Shown: piece by piece, positions 1 through 6,379 of the stretch
Numbering within the stretch: the first letter of the stretch is position 1
How the letters are laid out: every line of letters starts with the position of its first letter
NCBI GenBank assembly: GCA_937907595.1
Contig: CALCXL010000887.1
Span: 1 to 9,497, forward strand
DNA: 9,497 nucleotides
Source: an uncultured Pseudomonadota bacterium
Lineage (GTDB): Bacteria > Myxococcota_A > UBA796 > UBA9615
Reading direction: 5' to 3'
The notes under the pieces: model-generated
Seen by the model: only the letters and a program-made list of their open reading frames with translations
What the model was told of the DNA's origin: nothing
The model's database searches: none
Made by a program: the position numbers and the translations under genes

Positions 1-1184
1 GTGGGCTCGGCGTGCCGCTCGGAGCGGCGGCGTCGACGGGCGCGGGGCCCCACCTCCCGGAAGATGGCGCGCGCGTCGGCGTCCGGGGGGACCTCGTCGC
101 CGGGGCGGGAGATCAGGCGGATCGGGGCCACGCCAGGCTGGGAGGGCACGGACACCAGCAGGGGCGAGAGGCGGTGCGCCAGCATCTCCCAGGCGGGCAC
201 GGAGCCGTCGAGCAGGGCGGCCCGGTCTTCCGCGGCGCTGCGCTCGGGGAAGACGTCCTTGAGGAAGTCCACCAGGCACTGGGGATCGTCCGAGCGGGGG
301 TAGTCCAGCATCAGCGCGGCCAGCTCCCGGCGCAGGGCCCCCGCGTCCTGGTAGCGGTGGGCAGGGTCGGGCTCCAGGCAGGTGACCAGGATGCGGTCGA
401 GCTCGGCCGGGGTGTCCGGGCGCAGGAAGCCCGCGGGCTCGACGTCGGCCGCCTCCACGCTCTCCATGGTCTGGTAGTCGGTGGAGCCCTCGAAGGGGTT
501 CACTCCGGTCAGCGCCTCGTACAGCACCGTGCCCAGGCTGAAGAGGTCGCTGCGCGGATCCACCGGCTTCTGGGAGACCTGCTCGGGCGACATGTAGGCG
601 TACTTGCCGCGCAGGACGCCGGGGCGGGTCATGGCCTCCCGCAGGGCCGACTTCGCCACGCCGAAGTCCGTCAGCTTGATCTCCCCCTGCACGCCGATGA
701 GCACGTTGGGCGGGGAGACGTCGCGGTGGATGATCGACAGCGCGCGGCCCGACTCGTCGTAGCGGGTGTGGGCGTACTCCAGGCAGCCGGCCAGGCGGTG
801 GCCGATGTGCAGCACCGCCTCCACTGGCGGCAGGATCCCGCGGCGACGGCAGCGGTCCAGGACCTCCTCCAGGTCCGGTCCGTCCACGTACTCCATGGCG
901 ATGTAGTACTCGCCGGTGTGCTCGCCGAAGTCGTAGACCTGCACGATGCCGCTGTGGTCCAGGGCCGCGGCCACCCGCGCCTCGTCCCGGAACAGCGACG
1001 CAAACTCCTCCATGCCCGAGTACACCGGCAGGATCTTCTTGAGCGCCACGCGCCGCTCGAAGCCCGCCGCGCCGCGATGGGCCGCAAGAAAGACCTCCGC
1101 CATGCCGCCGCGCGCGATGCGCCGGATCAATCGATAGCGGTGGAAGGTGAGCACCGAATCCACGGCCTGCACGATACCAGTCAC
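1..1184 (-). CDS. Serine/threonine protein kinase, C-terminus cut by window edge
   Basis: Cytoplasmic Hanks-type kinase that phosphorylates protein Ser/Thr residues; targets unknown. Translating the minus strand from the GTG at 1184 gives 394 codons with no stop before the edge, so the gene is partial. The kinase domain starts near residue 17. It has a glycine-rich loop (ARGGMAEVFLA, 24-34), the VALK lysine (Lys49), a candidate C-helix Glu68, the catalytic loop HRDVSPPN (153-160), DFG (173-175), and a SPEQ motif (199-202) in place of APE. The domain ends near residue 290. A less conserved linker follows and becomes Arg-rich near the edge (about 380-390). A membrane span or sensor domain may lie beyond the window. 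The start is uncertain: no good ribosome site is visible, and GTG 1172 is an alternative. It lies 28 bases downstream of a sulfotransferase on the same strand, so co-transcription is likely. Family assignment is secure; role is not. Confidence 0.93.
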   Translation of the reverse strand, partial: MTGIVQAVDSVLTFHRYRLIRRIARGGMAEVFLAAHRGAAGFERRVALKKILPVYSGMEEFASLFRDEARVAAALDHSGIVQVYDFGEHTGEYYIAMEYVDGPDLEEVLDRCRRRGILPPVEAVLHIGHRLAGCLEYAHTRYDESGRALSIIHRDVSPPNVLIGVQGEIKLTDFGVAKSALREAMTRPGVLRGKYAYMSPEQVSQKPVDPRSDLFSLGTVLYEALTGVNPFEGSTDYQTMESVEAADVEPAGFLRPDTPAELDRILVTCLEPDPAHRYQDAGALRRELAALMLDYPRSDDPQCLVDFLKDVFPERSAAEDRAALLDGSVPAWEMLAHRLSPLLVSVPSQPGVAPIRLISRPGDEVPPDADARAIFREVGPRARRRRRSERHAEP

Positions 1185-1212
1185 GCCGTACGCACCTGTC
1201 GCTTCGCGCGCC

Positions 1213-2043
1213 TCATGTGGGCCCGTCCAGGCTGCGCAGCCAGCCCGGGAGGCGGCGGCCGAGCCGTTCGGAGAGGGCGAGGACGTCGTCGCGGTACAGC
1301 CCGTCCAGGCGCCGCCGGAGCTCGGGCGGCATGGGCGGCGGCGGCTTGAGGGCGCGGGCCTTGAGGGATCGGGCCACGGCGGCGACGGGGCGGGGCAGGC
1401 GGCGGCCCAGGGCGCGGGCGGTGGGGGAGGCCAGCAGGGTGGCGGCGACGGGATCGCTGGCCTGCCCGCCCCGGTTGCTCCGGGGGATCTGGGCGGGGAA
1501 GCCCGCGGGGTCCAGGCCCAACCGCTGGGCCAGGGGCAGCAGCGCCCCGGGGTCCGTCGACCACTCCTCAAGCAGCAGCACCAGCACGTCGTCCCCGAAG
1601 GGCTGCAGGTTGCGGGCGTAGTAGCCGGCCTGCACCCGGTGCTCCTGGGGCCCGAAGGCCTGCTCGGGCGGCCGCTTCTCCCAGCCGGCCAGGCGGTGCA
1701 TCCAGTAGCCGGACCAGGCGCGGTCGGCGGGGTCGCGCAGGGTGACGATCAGGGGCGCGTCGGGCAGCTCCCGGGCGATGCGTTCGGGGGCGATCGACGA
1801 CTCCAGGCACTGCGGGCTCACGTCGCCCAGCAGCACACCCTCCGGCGCGTCGGCGTAGAGCGCCAGCCAGGCCTCGCGGCTGCGCACGGGCACGTCGGCG
1901 GGCACATCGGCGGGCCAGCGGCGCGGGGCGGCGGGGTCCCAGGCCAGCCAGCCCGGCTCGTCCAGATCGGGCAAGAAGACGCCGGGGTGGGCCCGGAGCA
2001 GGGCGGCCAGGGAGGTCGTCCCGGCCTTGCCGGCGCCCAACAC
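1213..2043 (-). CDS. PAPS-dependent sulfotransferase (Sulfotransfer_1-like), start uncertain
   Basis: Likely transfers sulfate from PAPS to a hydroxyl or amino group, probably on a carbohydrate. The 276-residue product has the 5'-phosphosulfate loop GAGKAGTTSL (3-12), a Glu-Pro (29-30) where heparan-type enzymes place the catalytic Glu, and the 3'-phosphate motif TLRDPADRAWSGYW (101-114) with Arg103 and Ser111. The segment AGYYARNLQPF (139-149) and an Asn-Arg-Gly-Gly run (190-193) also fit NodH/NDST-like sulfotransferases. The GTG at 2043 is the only standard start in frame after the TAA at 2110-2112. However, codons just upstream read RRPDFVV, which looks like the conserved first strand of the fold, so the true start probably lies upstream, perhaps at the ATC at 2100. 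The gene is divergent from a second sulfotransferase and leads into the kinase. Acceptor unknown. Confidence 0.87.
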   Translation of the reverse strand: MLGAGKAGTTSLAALLRAHPGVFLPDLDEPGWLAWDPAAPRRWPADVPADVPVRSREAWLALYADAPEGVLLGDVSPQCLESSIAPERIARELPDAPLIVTLRDPADRAWSGYWMHRLAGWEKRPPEQAFGPQEHRVQAGYYARNLQPFGDDVLVLLLEEWSTDPGALLPLAQRLGLDPAGFPAQIPRSNRGGQASDPVAATLLASPTARALGRRLPRPVAAVARSLKARALKPPPPMPPELRRRLDGLYRDDVLALSERLGRRLPGWLRSLDGPT

Positions 2044-2228
2044 GACGAAGTCCGGCCGGCGGGGGCGGTCGGGGGTCGGCGAGCGGGGCGAGGCGGCGAT
2101 GCGGGGATCTTACGTCGCCAGGGGGCCGCGGGCAGGCGGGCGAGGGCGAGGGCGAGCGCGAGGGGCGGTATCCTCGGGGTCGACTCGATGACGACGATCG
2201 CTCCCCTTCCCTGTTCGATGGCCCGCGC
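2044..2228. promoter_or_regulatory. Divergent intergenic region between two sulfotransferase genes
   Basis: This gap must hold promoters for both the minus-strand and plus-strand sulfotransferases. I see no convincing -35/-10 pair. It contains a hexamer tandem repeat at 2138-2161 and a possible 14-codon leader ORF at 2188-2232. The stretch 2044-2109 is open in frame with the minus-strand sulfotransferase and probably belongs to that gene. Confidence 0.5.
2138..2161. repeat. GGGCGA tandem hexamer, three perfect copies plus one variant
   Basis: Three perfect GGGCGA units (2138-2155) are followed by GCGCGA (2156-2161). The array lies about 70 bases upstream of the plus-strand sulfotransferase start and about 40-95 bases upstream of the possible starts of the minus-strand one. 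It could be slippage-prone or simply compositional. A six-base change would not shift a reading frame but could alter promoter spacing. Confidence 0.7.
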
Positions 2229-2232
2229 GTGA
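2188..2232 (+). other. Possible 14-codon leader ORF overlapping the next start
   Basis: ATG at 2188 opens a frame (MTTIAPLPCSMARA) ending in TGA at 2230-2232, which overlaps the GTG start of the sulfotransferase at 2229 (GTGA). Such an overlap can couple translation. It uses CTT and TGT codons that are uncommon in this GC-rich window, and only a weak purine run precedes it, so it may be chance. Confidence 0.2.
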
Positions 2233-3005
2233 GCGACCGCGACGCCGACGGCCCCGCGCCCATCGTCTTCGTGGGCGGCCTGCACCGCAGCGGGACGACG
2301 CTGGTGGCGCGGCTGCTGGCGGAGCACCCCGACGCGACGGGGTTGCGCGACACCGGGGTGCCCGGGGACGAGGGGCAGCACCTGCAGGACGTCTACCCGC
2401 CTGCGCGGCTCCTGGGCGGGCCCGGGCGCTTCGGTCGGCACCCCGACGCGCACCTGGGGGAGACATCGCCGCTGATCGTGCCCCGGGCGGCCGATCGCCT
2501 GCTCGCCGCATGGGCACCCCACTGGGACCGCGAGGCCCCCACGAAAGTGGAGAAGAGCCCGCCCAACCTGCTGCGCTTCCGGTTCCTGCAGGCCCTCTTC
2601 CCCGACGCCGTCTGCGTGGTCGTGCGCCGCCACCCCGCCGCCGTCGCGCTGGCCACCCAGGGGCTACGCTGGACCGGTCGCCTGACCCCGGTCTCCTCGC
2701 TCATCGACCACTGGATCCACTGCCACCGGCTCTACGAGGCCGACCGGCCGCAGCTTCGGCGGGTGATCGAGGTGGACTACGAGGACCTGATCGCCGAGCC
2801 CACCGCCCAGCTTCACCGCCTGCAGCGGGCCTGCGGTCTGAGCGAGCAGCCCCCCTCCATCGACGTCTCCCCGGATCCCCAGCGGGCCTACGCCGAGCGA
2901 TGGCGCACCTGGGGTCGACGGAGCGGCGCCCGCCGGCGGCTGGCCCCCTTCGAAGCGCCGATCCGGGCCTTCGGCTACGACCTGGACGACCTGCGCGCGC
3001 CCTGA
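2229..3005 (+). CDS. Sulfotransferase family protein (Sulfotransfer_3-like)
   Basis: A 258-residue soluble protein predicted to use PAPS. The phosphosulfate loop GGLHRSGTTLVARLLAEHP spans 16-34, with Arg20, Ser21, Gly22, Thr23 and Thr24. KSPPNLLRFRFLQALFPDA (109-127) precedes the second cofactor strand CVVVRRHPAAVALA (129-142). Aligned to the usual R-x-P-x5-S pattern, Arg134 is kept but the Ser is Ala142, so 3'-phosphate binding may differ or this may be a subfamily trait. VDYEDLIAEP (182-191) is the usual late motif. The start is GTG, the only standard start in this frame close enough; it overlaps a possible leader ORF by GTGA. The radical SAM gene follows 105 bases downstream on the same strand. 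It is clearly different in sequence from the sulfotransferase at 1213-2043, so they are not recent duplicates. Substrate unknown; a carbohydrate or lipid is likely from context. Confidence 0.88.
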   Translation: MSDRDADGPAPIVFVGGLHRSGTTLVARLLAEHPDATGLRDTGVPGDEGQHLQDVYPPARLLGGPGRFGRHPDAHLGETSPLIVPRAADRLLAAWAPHWDREAPTKVEKSPPNLLRFRFLQALFPDAVCVVVRRHPAAVALATQGLRWTGRLTPVSSLIDHWIHCHRLYEADRPQLRRVIEVDYEDLIAEPTAQLHRLQRACGLSEQPPSIDVSPDPQRAYAERWRTWGRRSGARRRLAPFEAPIRAFGYDLDDLRAP

Positions 3006-3041
3006 TCGCCCCCCCATCCCACGGTCCCGCGACCGCATCCA

Positions 3042-3070
3042 TGGATCCCCCCGGGGGACCGCGCTATATC
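3042..3070 (+). promoter_or_regulatory. Weak candidate promoter for the radical SAM gene
   Basis: TATATC at 3065-3070 is the only AT-rich hexamer in this intergenic gap and resembles a -10 box. A poor -35 match, TGGATC, sits 17 bases upstream at 3042-3047. It would give a short leader of about 35 bases. The gap also holds palindromes ATCCATGGAT (3037-3046) and CCCCCGGGGG (3048-3057). Confidence 0.25.
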
Positions 3071-3099
3071 AAGTGCGTGGCCCACGTCGGCGGCCACCC

Positions 3100-3103
3100 G
3101 GAG
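3100..3103 (+). promoter_or_regulatory. Ribosome binding site deciding a TTG start
   Basis: GGAG lies seven bases before the TTG at 3111. No other standard start codon occurs in frame between about 3060 and 3111, so this site supports TTG as the start of the radical SAM protein. Confidence 0.55.
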
Positions 3104-3110
3104 CGCCTCC

Positions 3111-4607
3111 TTGCGGATCACCTGCGTACACACCGTCGAGCACAGCTTCCGCCCGGGGCAGCCGCTGTCGGCGTGGAGCGAGATCCCCTTCGGGCTGGCC
3201 ACCATCGCCGCGATCCTGGAGGAGGCGGGGCACCAGGTGGAGTGCCTGGTGCTGACGGCCCAGGAGATCACGGACTCCGCCCTGCTCCCCCGCCTGCAGC
3301 GCAGCCGCGCCGACCTGTTGGCCCTCAGCGCCGTGACGACCCAGTTCCCGTCGATCCGGGAGGTGGCCCGCATCGCCAAGCTGCTCCCGCAGGCGCCCTA
3401 CACCGTCCTGGGCGGACACCACGCCTCCCTGGCCCCCGACGACGCCATGGCCTGCCCCTGGCTGGACGCGATCTGCATCGGCGAGGGCGATCGCGTCATC
3501 GCCGGGCTGGTCGCCGACGTGGAGGCGGGCCGCACGCCGACGGACATCGAGCACCTGTGGATCCGCCAGCCCGACGGATCGGTGCAGAAGAACGCGCCCG
3601 CGCCCACCTTCCTGGACGACCTGGACTCCCTGCCCGTCATCAACCGCAGCGCCTGGGAGCGCTGGGTCGCCAACCCGCGGGGCTCGGCGGTGATCCTGGT
3701 CGGCCGCGGCTGCCCCTACACCTGCACCTACTGCTCCAACCACGCGCTCATGGCCCTGTCGAACGGGCGCTACCTGCGGGTGCGCTCGGTGGAGCACGTG
3801 CTGGCCGAGCTGGCGGATCTGGAGGCGCAGAACCCCGCCCTGAGCATGGTCTACCTGGAGGTGGAGACCATCGCCGCCATGCCCCGCTACGCCGAGGAGC
3901 TCTGCGCGGCGCTGGCGGAGCGGAACCGGCAGCGGGAGCGGCCCCTGGAGTTCGGCTGCAACCTGGCGATCACCAGCGCCCTGGTGCAGCGCGGCGAGCG
4001 CATGGAGAAGATGCTGGCGGCGCTGGCGGCGGCCAACATGACCTACCTCAACGTGGGGCTGGAGAGCGGATCGCAGCGCATCCGCAGCGAGGTCCTGCGC
4101 CGCCCCAAGTACAGCAACGACGACCTCATCGCCTTCTGCCAGGCCGCCCGCCGCCACGGCATCGGCGTGAACCTCAACATCATCATCGGCCTGCCCACGG
4201 AGACCGTGGCCGACTACCTGGAGACGGTCGACGTGGCCCGCCGCTGCCGTCCGGCCAGCATCCAGCACAACATCTTCTACCCCTATGCGGGCACGGATCT
4301 GTACGACACCGCCGCGGAGATGGGCCTGTTCCAACCGGCGACCCTGGGCCACACCGCCGAGCGACGTCGCCCCTACCTGGACCTGCCGGACTTCCCCCGC
4401 TGGCGGCTGCGCCTGGAGTCGGTGCTGGTCTTCCCCCGGGTCTTTCACGGCGACTGGCCGGCCAGCAAGGTCGCGGTGGCGGCGACCTGGCAGGGGCTGC
4501 GGCCCTACCCGCGGCTGACCTCCACGATCAAGGCGGTCGGCGGGCGGTCCCAGCGCCTGCGCGCGGTGATGGATCGCCACCGCGAGATCCCGGTGGGCGA
4601 GGGGTAG
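3111..4607 (+). CDS. B12-binding-domain radical SAM protein
   Basis: Predicted [4Fe-4S] enzyme that cleaves S-adenosylmethionine to a radical; reaction unknown. The 498-residue protein has an N-terminal Rossmann-type B12-binding-like domain (about 1-140) with FGLATIAAILEEAGHQVE (27-44), LSAVTTQFPSI (72-82), VLGGHHASLAP (99-109) and IGEGD (123-127). The DxHxxG motif that supplies the lower cobalt ligand is absent, as in BchE-like members. The radical SAM core follows, with the cluster motif GRGCPYTCTYCSNH (198-211; Cys201, Cys205, Cys208), GLESGS (316-321), and IIIGLPTET (357-365). About 100 further residues form a C-terminal extension. Start TTG is backed by GGAG at 3100-3103. It is co-directional with the sulfotransferase upstream and convergent with orn (40-base gap). 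Relatives include methyltransferases, cyclases and enzymes of tetrapyrrole, hopanoid and natural-product synthesis, so methylation or rearrangement of a lipid or sugar is possible but unproven. Confidence 0.93.
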   Translation: MRITCVHTVEHSFRPGQPLSAWSEIPFGLATIAAILEEAGHQVECLVLTAQEITDSALLPRLQRSRADLLALSAVTTQFPSIREVARIAKLLPQAPYTVLGGHHASLAPDDAMACPWLDAICIGEGDRVIAGLVADVEAGRTPTDIEHLWIRQPDGSVQKNAPAPTFLDDLDSLPVINRSAWERWVANPRGSAVILVGRGCPYTCTYCSNHALMALSNGRYLRVRSVEHVLAELADLEAQNPALSMVYLEVETIAAMPRYAEELCAALAERNRQRERPLEFGCNLAITSALVQRGERMEKMLAALAAANMTYLNVGLESGSQRIRSEVLRRPKYSNDDLIAFCQAARRHGIGVNLNIIIGLPTETVADYLETVDVARRCRPASIQHNIFYPYAGTDLYDTAAEMGLFQPATLGHTAERRRPYLDLPDFPRWRLRLESVLVFPRVFHGDWPASKVAVAATWQGLRPYPRLTSTIKAVGGRSQRLRAVMDRHREIPVGEG

Positions 4608-4647
4608 CGAAAGGGGGAGGCGGAGGCGTTCCCAGCCGCAGGACGGC

Positions 4648-5202
4648 TCAGCCCGGGGGGGGCACAAACACGTTGGCGCGGTACCAGCGCAGCTCCGCCA
4701 GGCTCTCCCGGATGTCGTCCAGGGCCAGGTGGTTGCCCTGCTTCTGGGGCGGGCGCATGGACTCGGGGTACCAGCGGCGGACCAGCTCCTTGATGGAGCT
4801 CACGTCGACGTTGCGGTAGTGCAGCCAGTCCTCGAACGCCGGCATGTAGCGGCGCACGAAGCGGCGGTCGTGGGCGATGGAGTTGCCGCACAGCGGCGAG
4901 GCGCCCTTTGGGATCCACTGGGCCACGAAGGCCAGGGTCTGCGCCTCCGCGTCGGCCAGGCTGTGGGTGGAGGCCCGGATGCGGTCCACCAGGCCCGACT
5001 CCGTGTGCGTGCGGGTGCACCAGTCGTCCATGCCGGCCAGCTTGTCCTCCGGCGTCTGGATGGCGAGCATCGGGCCCTCCGCCAGGACGTTGAGGTCCGA
5101 GTCGGTGACGATGGACGCGATTTCGATGATCAGGTCGGTGGCGGGGTCCAGCCCCGTCATCTCCAGATCAACCCAGATGAGATTGGAATCAGAGGTCGCC
5201 AT
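4648..5202 (-). CDS. orn: Oligoribonuclease
   Basis: 3'-to-5' exoribonuclease of the DEDDh family that degrades very short RNAs (chiefly dinucleotides, including pGpG from cyclic-di-GMP breakdown) to mononucleotides in the cytoplasm, using two metal ions. The 184-residue product is of normal family length. It shows WVDLEMTGLDP (10-20) with Asp12 and Glu14, CGNSIAHDRRFVRRYMP (105-121) with Asp112, and NHLALDDIRESLAELRWYR (157-175) with His158 and Asp163. These positions match the E. coli enzyme as I recall it, so all catalytic residues are present. The start is ATG at 5202; no strong ribosome site is visible. The gene stands alone: convergent with the radical SAM gene and divergent from the GT2 gene. 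It is a housekeeping gene and probably has no link to the glycan genes around it. Confidence 0.97.
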   Translation of the reverse strand: MATSDSNLIWVDLEMTGLDPATDLIIEIASIVTDSDLNVLAEGPMLAIQTPEDKLAGMDDWCTRTHTESGLVDRIRASTHSLADAEAQTLAFVAQWIPKGASPLCGNSIAHDRRFVRRYMPAFEDWLHYRNVDVSSIKELVRRWYPESMRPPQKQGNHLALDDIRESLAELRWYRANVFVPPPG

Positions 5203-5247
5203 GGCCGCGGGAGCCTACCAGAGGCCCCGGTTGGCGGGGGACCAGCC

Positions 5248-5266
5248 CGGGACGGGGATCGTCCCG
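5248..5266. repeat. Perfect 7-base inverted repeat with 5-base loop
   Basis: CGGGACG (5248-5254) pairs exactly with CGTCCCG (5260-5266) around GGGAT. It lies 46 bases upstream of orn and 78 bases upstream of the GT2 gene. It could be an operator dyad or a leader hairpin. No T-run follows on either strand, so it is not a classic terminator. Confidence 0.6.
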
Positions 5267-5333
5267 CCTGACCGCCCCCCGTGGGGAAGTCCCTTCCAGG
5301 GGCGTCGAGCTTCCGCTAGAAGGTCGCCCCGCC

Positions 5334-5339
5334 GGGGAG
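5334..5339 (+). promoter_or_regulatory. Ribosome binding site of the GT2 gene
   Basis: GGGGAG ends four bases before the ATG at 5344. The spacing is slightly short but the match to the Shine-Dalgarno core is good and fixes this ATG as the start. Confidence 0.6.
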
Positions 5340-5343
5340 TCCC

Positions 5344-6354
5344 ATGTCGCTTTTGATCATCCAGATCCCGTGCTTCAACGAGGAGGAGACCCTCCCCGTC
5401 ACCGTGCGTGATCTGCCGCGCTCCATCCCCGGCGTGGACCGGATCGAGTACCTGATCATCGACGACGGCAGCCGCGACCGCACGGTGGAGGTCGCGCGCG
5501 AGCTGGGCGTGCACCACCTGGTCCAGTTCCCCGCCAACCGCGGGCTGGCCGCCGCCTTCCGGGCCGGCATCGACGCCTGCCTGCGCCTGGGCGCGGACTA
5601 CATCGTCAACACGGACGGGGACAACCAGTACTCCGGGCACGACATCCCCCGCCTGGTGGAGCCCGTGGTCAGCGGGCGGGCCGACGTGGCCATCGGGGAC
5701 CGCAAGACGTCGCAGATCCAGCACTTCTCCTGGCTCAAGAAGCGCCTGCAGACCCTGGGCTCCTGGGTGGTCCGCCAGTTCAGCGGCACCACGGTGATGG
5801 ACACGACCTCGGGCTTTCGGTGCTGGAGCCGGGAGGCCGCGCAGCGCCTCAACCTGGTCAACCCCTTCACGTACACGCTCGAGTCGATCATCCAGACCGG
5901 GCACGACAAGCTGACCATCGAGTCGGTGCCCATCAGCACCAACAGCAAGCTGCGGGAGAGCCGCCTCTTCAAGAGCATTCGCAGCTACGTCACGCGATCG
6001 GCCGGCGTGATCCTGCGCAGCTACCTGCTGTACCGCCCCTTCGCCGTGTTCATGACCCTGGGCGCGGGCGTGTTCGGGATCGGCGTGGTCCTGGGCATGC
6101 GGTACCTGTACTTCCGCTCCATCGGCTTCGGCAGCGGCCACATCCAGAGCGTGATCCTGGCCGGCGCGCTCATGGTGATGGGCGTCCAGCTGGGCATGAT
6201 GGCGATGGTGGCCGATCTGGTCAGCGCCAACCGCAAGCTCTCCGAGGAGATGCTGCAGCGCCTGCGACGCATCGAGGCGGCGACGGACGAGCGGGACAAC
6301 GACCTGCCGACGATCGCCCTGAACCCGCGCGCGTTGCCCGCGCCGAGCGAGTAG
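5344..6354 (+). CDS. Family 2 glycosyltransferase, DPM1-like, with C-terminal membrane anchor
   Basis: Probably transfers a sugar from a nucleotide donor to polyprenyl phosphate on the cytoplasmic face of the membrane. The 336-residue protein starts with the GT-A domain: IPCFNEEETL (8-17), IIDDGSRDRTVEV (38-50) with Asp40/Asp41, NRGLAAAFRAGI (65-76), and NTDGDNQY (89-96), whose Asp91/Asp93 bind the metal-nucleotide. DTTSGFRCWSREA (153-165) matches the dolichol-phosphate mannosyltransferase family. Two hydrophobic helices follow (about 232-256 and 266-290), then a charged, possibly coiled-coil segment (295-316) and a Pro-rich tail. The start ATG has GGGGAG four bases upstream. The gene is divergent from orn and convergent (25-base gap) with the DUF354/GT-C pair. 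Context suggests it could make the lipid-linked sugar used by the GT-C enzyme. Related subfamilies (ArnC, GtrB) cannot be excluded as closer relatives. Confidence 0.94.
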   Translation: MSLLIIQIPCFNEEETLPVTVRDLPRSIPGVDRIEYLIIDDGSRDRTVEVARELGVHHLVQFPANRGLAAAFRAGIDACLRLGADYIVNTDGDNQYSGHDIPRLVEPVVSGRADVAIGDRKTSQIQHFSWLKKRLQTLGSWVVRQFSGTTVMDTTSGFRCWSREAAQRLNLVNPFTYTLESIIQTGHDKLTIESVPISTNSKLRESRLFKSIRSYVTRSAGVILRSYLLYRPFAVFMTLGAGVFGIGVVLGMRYLYFRSIGFGSGHIQSVILAGALMVMGVQLGMMAMVADLVSANRKLSEEMLQRLRRIEAATDERDNDLPTIALNPRALPAPSE

Positions 6355-6379
6355 CTCCGCCCCGAGGCGCGCCCCGGGT

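Larger units (their letters stand above)
5203..5343. promoter_or_regulatory. Divergent intergenic region between orn and GT2
   Basis: This 141-base gap should carry promoters for both flanking genes. I see no clear sigma-70 pair; TAGAAG near 5317 is the best -10-like hexamer and is weak. It contains the hairpin at 5248-5266, a smaller GGAAG/CTTCC stem (5285-5297), and the ribosome site of the GT2 gene. Confidence 0.45.

Noticed and set aside
12..1349. Long plus-strand open frame opposite the kinase gene
   Set aside because: The product is a low-complexity Gly/Val/Leu/His/Gln/Arg-rich sequence with no family features. The opposite strand encodes an intact kinase domain. Extreme GC at third positions keeps antisense frames open.
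3023..3060. GGTCCC...GGGACC inverted repeat downstream of the second sulfotransferase
   Set aside because: Six-base arms with a 26-base loop in a GC-rich gap and no T-run. Not distinguishable from chance.
4634..4648. AGCCG/CGGCT stem in the gap between the radical SAM gene and orn, considered as a shared terminator
   Set aside because: Only five base pairs and no T-run on either strand. Too weak to call a terminator.
3069..4667. 532-codon minus-strand frame antisense to the radical SAM gene
   Set aside because: No recognisable domain. The plus strand has the cysteine cluster motif and full radical SAM core.
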